Shown in pieces: positions 1 to 7,358 of a stretch of 64,000 nucleotides of DNA. The position numbers and the translations under genes were made by a program. The DNA comes from Variovorax sp. J22G73 (GTDB lineage Bacteria; Pseudomonadota; Gammaproteobacteria; Burkholderiales; Burkholderiaceae_C). The notes under the pieces were generated by a model, which was not told where the DNA came from, ran no database searches, and was given only the letters and a program-made list of their open reading frames with translations. Each line of letters opens with the position of its first letter. Positions within the stretch are counted from its first letter, which is position 1. Location: assembly GCF_030317035.1 (NCBI RefSeq), contig NZ_JASZYK010000010.1, forward strand, positions 186,001 through 250,000. The letters are read 5' to 3'.

Positions 1-1
1 G

Positions 2-1705
2 CGCGACCTGCGCCGCGAGGTGGACGAGCGCGTGCTGGCCGACGGCACGCTGCACACCGCGGTCGACCTCGAACAGGTGCGCGCCGAAGCGCGCTCGCTG
101 CTCGAAGCCGGCTGCGAGGCGGTGTGCGTGTTCTTCATCAACACCTACGCCAACCCCGAGAACGAGCGCCTGGCCGTGGCCGCGGTGCGCGAGCTGTGGC
201 CCAACCCGCACGTGACCTCGGCCAGCGAGGTGCTGCCGGAGATCCGCGAGTTCGAACGCTGCTCGACCGCCACGCTCAACGCCGCGCTGCAGCCGGTGGT
301 GGGCAGCTACCTGGGCCGGCTCGAAAGCGACCTGCGCGCGCAGGGCTTCGCCGGCGAACTGCTGGTGGTGCAGAGCAATGGCGGCGTGATGTCGCGCCAG
401 ACCGCCAGCGACCTGCCGGTGCGCACCGCGCTGTCGGGCCCGGCGGCGGGCGTGATCGCCTGCGCGGCCATCGCGCGGGCGGCGGGCTTTCCGAACGCGA
501 TCACGGGCGACATGGGCGGCACGTCGTTCGACGTGTCGCTGGTGGCCAACGGCGAGGCCGCATTGGCCGCGCAGACCGCCATCGAGTTCGGCATGGTGAT
601 CCGCTCGCCCATGATCCAGATCGAGACCATCGGCGCGGGCGGCGGCTCCATCGCGTCGGTGGACGCGAGCGGCATGCTGCAGGTGGGCCCCGAGTCGGCC
701 GGCAGCGTGCCCGGCCCGGCCTGCTACGGGCGCGGCAACATGCGCCCGACGGTGACCGACGCCAACGTGCTGCTGGGGCGCATCGCGGCCGACCGTCCGC
801 TGGGCGGCGGGCTGCTCGCCGCGCTGGACGCCGAGAAGTCGCGCCAGGCCATCGAGGAACACGTCGCGCGCCCGCTGGGGCTCGACGTGCACGCGGCGGC
901 CGAAGCCATCCTCACCGTGGCGAACGCGCGCATGGCCGGCGCCATCCGCCTCGTGTCCATCGAGCGCGGGCACGACCCGCGCCGCTTCGCCTACATGCCC
1001 TTCGGCGGCGGCGGCGCGCTGCATGTGTGCGCCATGATGCGCGAGGTGGGCGTGACCACCGGCATCGTGCCGCGCTACCCCGGCGTGACCTCCGCGCTGG
1101 GCTGCGTGATTGCCGACATGCGCCACGACGCGGTGCAGACCCTGAACAAGCCGCTGGCCGAGCTCGACGTGGCCGACGTGCAGCGCCGCATCGACGCGCT
1201 GGCGGCCAGCTGCCAGCAGCGGCTCGATTCCTCGGGCGTGCGCTTCGACGCGGTGAAGGAAGTGGTTGCGCTCGACATGCTCTACGCCGGCCAGACGCAC
1301 ACGCTGCCGGTGGTGCTGGCGGATGAGGGCCAGGCGCCGCTCACGGCCGCATCGATTCGCTCGGCCTTCGAGGCGGCCTACACCGCCGCCTTCGGCCGCG
1401 TGCTCGACGGCATCGCCATTCGCGTGATGAACCTGCGCTACGCGCGCATCGGCGTGCGGCCCAAGTTCGACCTGAAGGTGCTGGCGCCGGAAGGCGAGGG
1501 CAGCACCGCGCCGCTGGGCACGCAGCGCGTGTTCCACCAGGGCCGGTGGCACGACGCGGTGCGCTACGCCCGGCTCGAACTGCCGGTGGCCGCGCGCATC
1601 GACGGCCCCGCGATCCTGGAGCAGGCCGACACCACCGTGTGGCTGGAGCCCGGCTTCCATGCCGAAGTCGACGCGCACGGCAACCTGCTGGTGAGGCCGT
1701 CATGA
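2..1705 (+). CDS. Hydantoinase/oxoprolinase family protein, HyuA-like (5' end outside window)
   Basis: The frame is open from the first bases, so the N-terminus (roughly 120 residues by comparison with family members of about 680-700 aa) lies outside the window. The visible 567 residues contain the actin-like ATPase phosphate-loop segment GDMGGTSFDVS about 165 residues in, and glycine-rich segments such as IGAGGGS and FGGGGALH that are typical of N-methylhydantoinase A / 5-oxoprolinase A. The family performs ATP-dependent opening of hydantoin-like or lactam rings, usually with a HyuB partner; no HyuB is visible here. The stop overlaps the next start (ATGA), so it is the upstream member of a coupled catabolic operon. 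The substrate cannot be read from sequence. Confidence 0.9.
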   Translation, partial: RDLRREVDERVLADGTLHTAVDLEQVRAEARSLLEAGCEAVCVFFINTYANPENERLAVAAVRELWPNPHVTSASEVLPEIREFERCSTATLNAALQPVVGSYLGRLESDLRAQGFAGELLVVQSNGGVMSRQTASDLPVRTALSGPAAGVIACAAIARAAGFPNAITGDMGGTSFDVSLVANGEAALAAQTAIEFGMVIRSPMIQIETIGAGGGSIASVDASGMLQVGPESAGSVPGPACYGRGNMRPTVTDANVLLGRIAADRPLGGGLLAALDAEKSRQAIEEHVARPLGLDVHAAAEAILTVANARMAGAIRLVSIERGHDPRRFAYMPFGGGGALHVCAMMREVGVTTGIVPRYPGVTSALGCVIADMRHDAVQTLNKPLAELDVADVQRRIDALAASCQQRLDSSGVRFDAVKEVVALDMLYAGQTHTLPVVLADEGQAPLTAASIRSAFEAAYTAAFGRVLDGIAIRVMNLRYARIGVRPKFDLKVLAPEGEGSTAPLGTQRVFHQGRWHDAVRYARLELPVAARIDGPAILEQADTTVWLEPGFHAEVDAHGNLLVRPS

Positions 1706-2316
1706 GCGAAGGCGCAAAGGTCATCGGGGCGAAGACGGCGCTGGTCGTCATCGACCTGCAGAACGATTTCCTCGACGCGAAGGGCGCCTATGCGCGGGGC
1801 GGCGACACCAACCCGCCCGCGCTGCTGCTGCCCGGGCGCGTGGCCGCCGTGGCGCGCGCGCTGAAGGCGGCGGGCGGCATGGTGGTCGCGAGCCAGTTCA
1901 CGCTGTGGCCCGACGCCCGGGGCGAGCCGATGGTGTCGCCCCACCTGAAGGCGCTGCGCCCGTACCTGGCCAAGGGCGACTTCGCGCCCGGCAGCTGGGG
2001 CCAGGCGAACGTGGATGCGCTCGCGGGGCTGGTCGATGTCACGGTGAGCAAGGTCGCGTACTCGGCCTTCTTCAACACGCAGCTCGACTGGGTGCTGCGG
2101 CGCGCGGGCATCGACACCGTGGCGGTGTGCGGCATCGTCACCAACGGCGGCGTGGCCAGCACGGTGCGCGACGCGCACATGCGCGACTACCGCACGCTGG
2201 TGCTGGGCGACGGCTGCGCGGCCTTCGGCGAGGAGCGCCACGACACCTCGCTGGCCGACATGCGCAACGTGGCCGAGGTGACGGCGTGCCAGGCCTTCAT
2301 CGATTCGATCGCATGA
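1702..2316 (+). CDS. Isochorismatase-like (cysteine hydrolase fold) protein lacking the catalytic Cys
   Basis: This 204-residue protein has the isochorismatase/cysteine hydrolase fold. The conserved Asp is at position 18 (VVIDLQNDF) and the conserved Lys at 117 (VSKVAYSAF). The nucleophile segment reads GIVTNGGVAST, so the residue at the normal Cys position is Gly150. True isochorismatases (EntB/PhzD type) also have Gly there and do not use a thiol; amidohydrolase members have Cys. Cys143 lies nearby but not at the nucleophile position. The ATG overlaps the upstream stop (ATGA) and its own stop overlaps the next start, which supports this start over longer in-frame ones. The role is probably hydrolysis or lyase chemistry on the same substrate as the neighbours; the exact reaction is unknown. 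Confidence 0.88.
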   Translation: MSEGAKVIGAKTALVVIDLQNDFLDAKGAYARGGDTNPPALLLPGRVAAVARALKAAGGMVVASQFTLWPDARGEPMVSPHLKALRPYLAKGDFAPGSWGQANVDALAGLVDVTVSKVAYSAFFNTQLDWVLRRAGIDTVAVCGIVTNGGVASTVRDAHMRDYRTLVLGDGCAAFGEERHDTSLADMRNVAEVTACQAFIDSIA

Positions 2317-3731
2317 CGCAGCCTGTGCGCACCCTTCGCCGTGCGGCCTCGGTCGCGGTCGAGGCCGAGGTGCACGTGGCGGTGGCCATCGTCGGTGGCG
2401 GTGCCTGCGGGCTCACGGCCGCGCTGATGCTGGCCGACGCGGGCATCGACTGCGTGGTGCTGGAACGCGACGCGCTGCCCAGCGGATCGACCGCGCTCTC
2501 GTCGGGCTTCATTCCCGCGCCCGGCACGCGCACGCAGCGCGCACACGGCGTGGCCGACGACAGCGCCGCGCGTTTCGCGGCGGACATCCAGGCCAAGGCG
2601 CACGGCCGGGCGGCACCCGCGCTGGTCGATGCGTATGCGAACGCCATCGGCCCCGCGCTCGATGCGCTGCAGGAGCGCCACGGCCTGGCGTGGACGCTGC
2701 TCGACGGCTTTCTCTATCCCGGCCACGGCGTGCACCGCATGCACGCGCTGCCGCAGAAGACGGGCGCCGCATTGATGGCGGCGCTGCAGGCGGCGGTGGA
2801 GGCCGCGGGCGTCCCGGTGCTGACGCAGGCGGTGGTCGACACGCTGGTGCTCGACGCGCAAGACCAGGTGATCGGCATCGACTACCTGCGCCCCGACGGC
2901 CGGCACGAGACGCTGGGCTGCGGCGCGCTGCTGCTGGCCTGCAACGGCTTCGGCGGCAACACGCGCATGGTGCGCACGCTGCTGCCCGAGATGGCCGAGG
3001 CCACCTTCGGCGGCCACGTGGGCAACGACGGCAGCGCCATCCTCTGGGGCGAGGCGCTGGGCGCGCGGCTGCGCGACCTGGGCGGCTACCAGGGCCACGG
3101 CTCGTGGGTGACGCCGCAGGGCGCGCTGATGTCGTGGGCCGTGATGATGGAAGGCGGCGTGCAGCTCAACTGCGAAGGCCGTCGCTTCCACGACGAGACG
3201 CAGGGCTACTCGGAGGCCGCGGTGCATGTGCTCGCGCAGCCGGGCGGCATCGCGTGGAACGTGTTCGACACGCCGCTGCTGGCCCTGGCGCGCGGCTTTC
3301 CCGATTTCTGCGACGCGGAGGCGGCGGGCGCGCTGCGCCGCTGCGACTCGGTGGCGGCGCTGGCCGATTGCATCGGCTGCGAGGCGGCTGCATTGCAGGC
3401 CACGCTCGACGCGATGCGCGCCGCCACGCCCGCACCCGACGGCCGCGTGTTCGCGCGCGGGCTCGATGCGCCGTACTTCGCCGTCAAGGTGACCGGCGCG
3501 CTGTTCCACACCCAGGGCGGCCTCGACACCGCGCCCGACATGCGCGTGCTGCGGCAAGACGGTGCGCCGCTGCCCAACCTGCTCGCAGCGGGCGGCGCGG
3601 CGGGCGGCGTCTCGGGCGACGCAGTGTGGGGTTACCTCTCCGGCAACGGGCTGCTGAGCGCCGTGGCCGGGGGCTACATCGCGGCGCACACGGCGGCCGC
3701 GCTCATTCGATCCAAGGAGGCGTCCGCATGA
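2313..3731 (+). CDS. FAD-dependent oxidoreductase (fumarate reductase/3-ketosteroid dehydrogenase-like flavoprotein)
   Basis: This is a 472-residue flavoprotein of the FAD_binding_2 type. The Rossmann motif GGGACG is at residues 28-33, followed by an acidic strand end (VVLERD), and a C-terminal FAD segment (LLAAGGAAGG...GDAVWGYLSGNGL). The family includes fumarate reductase flavoproteins, ketosteroid dehydrogenases and tricarballylate dehydrogenase, which oxidise or reduce C-C bonds next to carbonyl or carboxyl groups. The start is the ATG overlapping the upstream stop; longer in-frame extensions run through the hydrolase gene. It is coupled on both sides, so it very likely acts in the same pathway as the hydantoinase-like and lyase-like proteins. 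Confidence 0.88.
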   Translation: MTQPVRTLRRAASVAVEAEVHVAVAIVGGGACGLTAALMLADAGIDCVVLERDALPSGSTALSSGFIPAPGTRTQRAHGVADDSAARFAADIQAKAHGRAAPALVDAYANAIGPALDALQERHGLAWTLLDGFLYPGHGVHRMHALPQKTGAALMAALQAAVEAAGVPVLTQAVVDTLVLDAQDQVIGIDYLRPDGRHETLGCGALLLACNGFGGNTRMVRTLLPEMAEATFGGHVGNDGSAILWGEALGARLRDLGGYQGHGSWVTPQGALMSWAVMMEGGVQLNCEGRRFHDETQGYSEAAVHVLAQPGGIAWNVFDTPLLALARGFPDFCDAEAAGALRRCDSVAALADCIGCEAAALQATLDAMRAATPAPDGRVFARGLDAPYFAVKVTGALFHTQGGLDTAPDMRVLRQDGAPLPNLLAAGGAAGGVSGDAVWGYLSGNGLLSAVAGGYIAAHTAAALIRSKEASA

Positions 3732-4591
3732 CGACCGAGAACTTCAAGACCCGGCTGGCGCGCAACGACATCGTGCTGGCCCCTGGCGTGTACGACGCGC
3801 TGAGCGCACTGGTGGCCGAGCAGGCCGGCTTCGAGGCGCTGTACCTGTCGGGCGCGTCCATCGCCTACACGCGGCTGGGCCGCTCCGACGTGGGCCTGAC
3901 CACCTTCACCGAGGTGGCCGACACGCTGGCGCGCATCACCGAGCGCGTGAGCCTGCCGGTGATCGTCGATGCCGACACCGGCTTCGGCAACGCGCTGAAC
4001 ACGCAGCGCACGGTGCGCGGCTTCGAGCGCGCGGGCGCGGCCATGGTGCAGATCGAGGACCAGACCTTTCCCAAGCGCTGCGGCCACCTCGACGGCAAGG
4101 CGGTGGTGCCGCAGCGCGAGATGGTCGGCAAGCTGAAGGCCGCGCTGGATGCGCGCGCCTCGGCCGACACGCTCATCCTCGCGCGCACCGACGCCGTGGC
4201 CGTCGAAGGGCTCGACGCCGCGCTGGACCGGGCCGAGGCCTACCTCGAATGCGGGGTGGACGCGCTCTTCATCGAGGCGCTGCGCTCGCCCGAGCAGATG
4301 GACGCGGCCTGCAGCCGCTTCGCGCACCGCGTGCCGCTGCTGGCCAACATGGTCGAAGGCGGCAAGACGCCGATCCAGGATGCGGACGCGCTGCAGAAGC
4401 ACGGCTTTCGCATCGCCATCTTCCCGGGCGGCACCGCGCGCGCGGTGGTGCACACGCTGCGCGGCTACTACGCCAGCCTGCACCAGCACCGCACCACGCA
4501 GCCGTGGCGCGCGCAGATGCTGGACTTCGACGCGCTCAACGAGGTGATCGGCACGCCGGAGCTGATGCGCACGGGCCAAAAGTACGACTGA
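3728..4591 (+). CDS. Isocitrate lyase/PEP mutase family protein
   Basis: This 287-residue TIM-barrel enzyme belongs to the isocitrate lyase/PEP mutase superfamily. It has the catalytic-loop motif KRCGH at residues 116-120 (KKCGH in isocitrate lyases), a metal-site segment IVDADTGFGN, and IEDQ before the loop. Family activities include 2-methylisocitrate lyase, oxaloacetate decarboxylase, carboxyvinyl-carboxyphosphonate phosphorylmutase and dimethylmalate lyase, and sequence alone does not decide between them. It is the last of four genes with ATGA overlaps, so it probably cleaves the carbon skeleton produced by the oxidoreductase. A LysR gene converges 45 bp downstream. Confidence 0.88.
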   Translation: MTTENFKTRLARNDIVLAPGVYDALSALVAEQAGFEALYLSGASIAYTRLGRSDVGLTTFTEVADTLARITERVSLPVIVDADTGFGNALNTQRTVRGFERAGAAMVQIEDQTFPKRCGHLDGKAVVPQREMVGKLKAALDARASADTLILARTDAVAVEGLDAALDRAEAYLECGVDALFIEALRSPEQMDAACSRFAHRVPLLANMVEGGKTPIQDADALQKHGFRIAIFPGGTARAVVHTLRGYYASLHQHRTTQPWRAQMLDFDALNEVIGTPELMRTGQKYD

Positions 4592-4636
4592 AATTACGAC
4601 TGAAACTGCGACTAAAAGTGCGGCTGGGCCGGCGCT

Positions 4637-5524
4637 TCAGCGCAGCGCCCGCACCAGTTCGTCGTACACCAGCCGCACGCGCGCCGGCACCGGCGCGCGT
4701 TGCGAGCGGTAGACATGAATGGGCCAGGGCTCGGGCGCCTCGGCCTCCAGCACTGGAACCAGCGCGCCCGACTGCAGCAGCGGCTCCGCCAGCGGCCCCA
4801 CGAGCTGGCCGAAGCCGATGCCGGCCAGCACCGCCGCGCATTCCGCATCGACGTCGTTGGTCACGAAGGCCGGCGACACCACCGGCATCTGCCGCCCCTT
4901 GCTGAAGAACCACGACCACGGCCGGCCCGAGCTCTGGTCGATGAGCGCGGTCAGCGGCAGCGACGCGAGCGCGTCGAGATTTTTCGGCACGCCGGTGCGC
5001 GCGATGAGCGACGGCGCGGCCACCACGTACAGCCGCATCTTCGCGACCGTGCGCGCCACGAAGCGCGCGTCGCGGATGGGCCCGGCGCGCACGCCGATGT
5101 CGATCTGCTGGTCGACCACGTCGGCATGCTGCTCCGACAGCCGCAGGTCGAGCACCAGGCCCGGGTGCGCGGCCAGCACAGGCGCCAGCGCCTGGGGAAT
5201 CAGCCGACGGCCGAACACGTTGGGCGCCGTGACCCGCACCGTGCCCGCGTGCTGCGAGAGCGCGCGCCGGTCGGTGCGGTGAAAGAGCGCATCGACCCCG
5301 ACCACCGCCGTGCGCGCGCGCTCGGCCAGCTGCCTGCCGAAGTCGGTGAGCTGCACGCCGCGCGTGCTGCGGTGGAACAGCGGCTCGCCCAGTTCTTCTT
5401 CGAGCTCGCGCACGGCGCGCGTCACCACCTGCGGTGACACCGACAGGCGCACGGCCGCCTCGCGGAAGTTGGCGGCATCGGCGGCGGTGCAGAACACGCG
5501 CAGGGCTTCGAGGCGGTTGGACAT
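4637..5524 (-). CDS. LysR family transcriptional regulator
   Basis: This 295-residue LysR regulator has an N-terminal winged HTH (about residues 1-60, LEALRVFCTAADAANFREAA...VSPQVVTRAVRELE) and a periplasmic-binding-like effector domain. I chose the ATG at 5524 because an AAGGAA ribosome-binding site lies about 10 bases upstream and translation then starts with MSNRLEALRVF; an upstream in-frame ATG would add 23 residues unlike family members. It is divergent from the SDR gene at 5642 with a 117-bp shared region, so it most likely controls that SDR. It converges on the lyase-like gene and so is less likely to belong to that operon. Confidence 0.9.
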   Translation of the reverse strand: MSNRLEALRVFCTAADAANFREAAVRLSVSPQVVTRAVRELEEELGEPLFHRSTRGVQLTDFGRQLAERARTAVVGVDALFHRTDRRALSQHAGTVRVTAPNVFGRRLIPQALAPVLAAHPGLVLDLRLSEQHADVVDQQIDIGVRAGPIRDARFVARTVAKMRLYVVAAPSLIARTGVPKNLDALASLPLTALIDQSSGRPWSWFFSKGRQMPVVSPAFVTNDVDAECAAVLAGIGFGQLVGPLAEPLLQSGALVPVLEAEAPEPWPIHVYRSQRAPVPARVRLVYDELVRALR

Positions 5525-5641
5525 GGAGTGTTCCTTTCGAAGGAATTCTGAAGTCGCCAGAGTTTCATTTACTGGAACGGCTGGATTTTCCACACTGCAT
5601 GCACTTCTTCAAACCTTTTCAACCCCCGAAAGGAATTTCCC

Positions 5642-6400
5642 ATGACATCCGTTCAAGACAACATCAAGGGCAAGGTCGCCATCGTCACCGGCGCGAGCAG
5701 CGGCATCGGCGAATCGATGGCGCGCCACCTGGCCGCCCGCGGCGCCAAGGTGGTGCTGGCCGCGCGCCGCACCGAGCGCCTGGACAAGGTGGTCGCCGAG
5801 ATCCGCGAGGCCGGCGGCGAGGCGATCGCCGTGGCCACCGACGTGGCGAAGCGCGCCGACCTCGACGCGCTGGCCGCGGCCACCGTGGAGGCTTTCGGCC
5901 GCATCGACGTGCTGGTCAACAACGCGGGCGTGATGCCGCTGTCGCCCATCGAGAAGCTGAAGGTCGACGAGTGGGACCGCACCATCGACGTGAACATCAA
6001 GGGTGTGCTGTACGGCATTGCCGCCGTGCTGCCGCGCATGCAGGCGCAGGGCAGCGGCCACATCCTGAACGTGGCGTCCATTGCCGGGTTCAAGGTGTTC
6101 ACGCCCATCGGCACCGTGTACAGCGCCACCAAGTTCGCGGTGCGCGCCATTTCCGAAGGGCTGCGCGTGGAAATGGGCAACAGCGGCGTGCGGGTGACCA
6201 TCGTGTCGCCGGGCGCGGTGGAGTCGGAGCTGAAGTTCGGCACCACCGACGCCGATGCCGCCGCCGGGGTGAAGGCGTTCTACGAGGCCAACCAGATCCC
6301 GGCCGACGCGGTGGCGCGTGCCGTGGTCTACGCGGTGGAACAGCCGGCCGACGTGGACATCAACGAAGTGGTGGTGCGGCCGGTGTCGCAGGACTTCTGA
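5642..6400 (+). CDS. SDR family NAD(P)-dependent oxidoreductase
   Basis: This 252-residue classical short-chain dehydrogenase has the cofactor motif TGASSGIG near residue 16, NNAG near residue 90, a catalytic Ser in NVASIAG and the YSATK motif with Tyr160 and Lys164. AAAGGAA precedes the ATG. It is transcribed alone, with a LysR gene divergently upstream and a terminator-like hairpin 40 bp downstream. The alcohol/ketone substrate cannot be inferred. Confidence 0.93.
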   Translation: MTSVQDNIKGKVAIVTGASSGIGESMARHLAARGAKVVLAARRTERLDKVVAEIREAGGEAIAVATDVAKRADLDALAAATVEAFGRIDVLVNNAGVMPLSPIEKLKVDEWDRTIDVNIKGVLYGIAAVLPRMQAQGSGHILNVASIAGFKVFTPIGTVYSATKFAVRAISEGLRVEMGNSGVRVTIVSPGAVESELKFGTTDADAAAGVKAFYEANQIPADAVARAVVYAVEQPADVDINEVVVRPVSQDF

Positions 6401-6439
6401 TCCGGGAGGCTTTCCTGGCCGGATCGATGTGAAAAAGGG

Positions 6440-6470
6440 AAGGGGCCGATTGCGGCCCCTTTCCATCCCT
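6440..6470 (+). terminator. Intrinsic-terminator-like hairpin after the SDR gene
   Basis: A 9-bp GC-rich stem (AAGGGGCCG / CGGCCCCTT, 6440-6448 with 6453-6461) has a 4-base loop and is followed by a pyrimidine-rich but not uniform T tract. It lies 40 bp after the SDR stop and before the TetR promoter region, as expected for a transcription boundary. Confidence 0.6.
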
Positions 6471-6540
6471 TCCCATTTCAATTAACCTTTGATAACAGAA
6501 GGTTTTTGAAAGCCGAAAGTTCGAAGTCCCTGCAAAATAG

Positions 6541-6554
6541 AACGACCGTTCGTT
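6541..6554. promoter_or_regulatory. Palindromic operator upstream of the TetR gene
   Basis: The sequence AACGACCGTTCGTT is a near-perfect palindrome (outer AACGA/TCGTT arms) set in AT-rich DNA 19 bp before the TetR start. Position and form fit an autoregulatory TetR-family operator, which would also cover transcription into the acyl-CoA operon that follows. Confidence 0.6.
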
Positions 6555-6572
6555 TTATTTGGGATTTCCACG

Positions 6573-7268
6573 ATGACCGCCACCGCCGTTCCCGCCAAGC
6601 CCGCACGGGCTGCCCAGAAGGGCCAGCAGACCAAGGCCGTGATCGTCGACGCCGCGTTGGCGTTGGCGGCCCAGATCGGGCTCGAAGGCCTGTCGATCGG
6701 CGCCGTGGCCGAGATCACCAAGATGAGCAAGTCGGGCGTATTCGCCCACTTCGGCTCGCGTGAAGAACTGCAGATCTCGGTGGTGCGCGAGTACCACTCG
6801 CGCTTCGAGCAGGAAGTGTTCTTCCCCGCGCTGAAGGCCCCCCGCGGCCTGCCTCGGTTGCGCGCCATGTTCGCCAACTGGATGAAGCGCACCTCCACCG
6901 AAATCGACTCGGGCTGCATCTACATCAGCGGCGCCTCCGAATTCGACGACCGTCCGGGCCCGGTGCGCGATGCGCTGGTCGAGTCGGTCAGCATCTGGCA
7001 GGCCGCCGTGCTGCGCGCCATCGTGCAGTCGCAAAGCGAAGGCCATTTGCGCGCCGACGCCGACGAGCGCCAGGTGGCGTTCGAGATCCACGGGCTGATC
7101 CTCGCGCTGCACTACGAGGCGCGTTTTCTGCAGGTGCCCGGCTCCATCGGCCGCGCCAACGTCGGTTTCGACAACATCCTCGCGCGCAGCGCCACGCCCG
7201 ACGCACCGAAGCCCGAGGGCACGCCCGCGGCCGCACCGGCCGGGCGCCGCCTGAAGACCGTGCGCTGA
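6573..7268 (+). CDS. TetR/AcrR family transcriptional regulator
   Basis: This 231-residue protein has an N-terminal TetR HTH at about residues 20-65 (AVIVDAALALAAQIG...MSKSGVFAHFGSREEL) and a C-terminal ligand domain. The C-terminus is Ala/Pro-rich and low complexity. The ATG follows the palindromic operator with only a weak ribosome-binding site. It lies 90 bp upstream of, and in line with, an acyl-CoA dehydrogenase and further beta-oxidation genes, so the likely ligand is an acyl-CoA; this is inference from context. Confidence 0.9.
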   Translation: MTATAVPAKPARAAQKGQQTKAVIVDAALALAAQIGLEGLSIGAVAEITKMSKSGVFAHFGSREELQISVVREYHSRFEQEVFFPALKAPRGLPRLRAMFANWMKRTSTEIDSGCIYISGASEFDDRPGPVRDALVESVSIWQAAVLRAIVQSQSEGHLRADADERQVAFEIHGLILALHYEARFLQVPGSIGRANVGFDNILARSATPDAPKPEGTPAAAPAGRRLKTVR

Positions 7269-7358
7269 CGCGCGCGCGGCGCGCTTTCCCCGCTTTTTCG
7301 CTTTCTCGTTTTTTTCCCCTTTTCTTTTTCTATCTAGCTTCGACCAGGAGAGTTCCGG

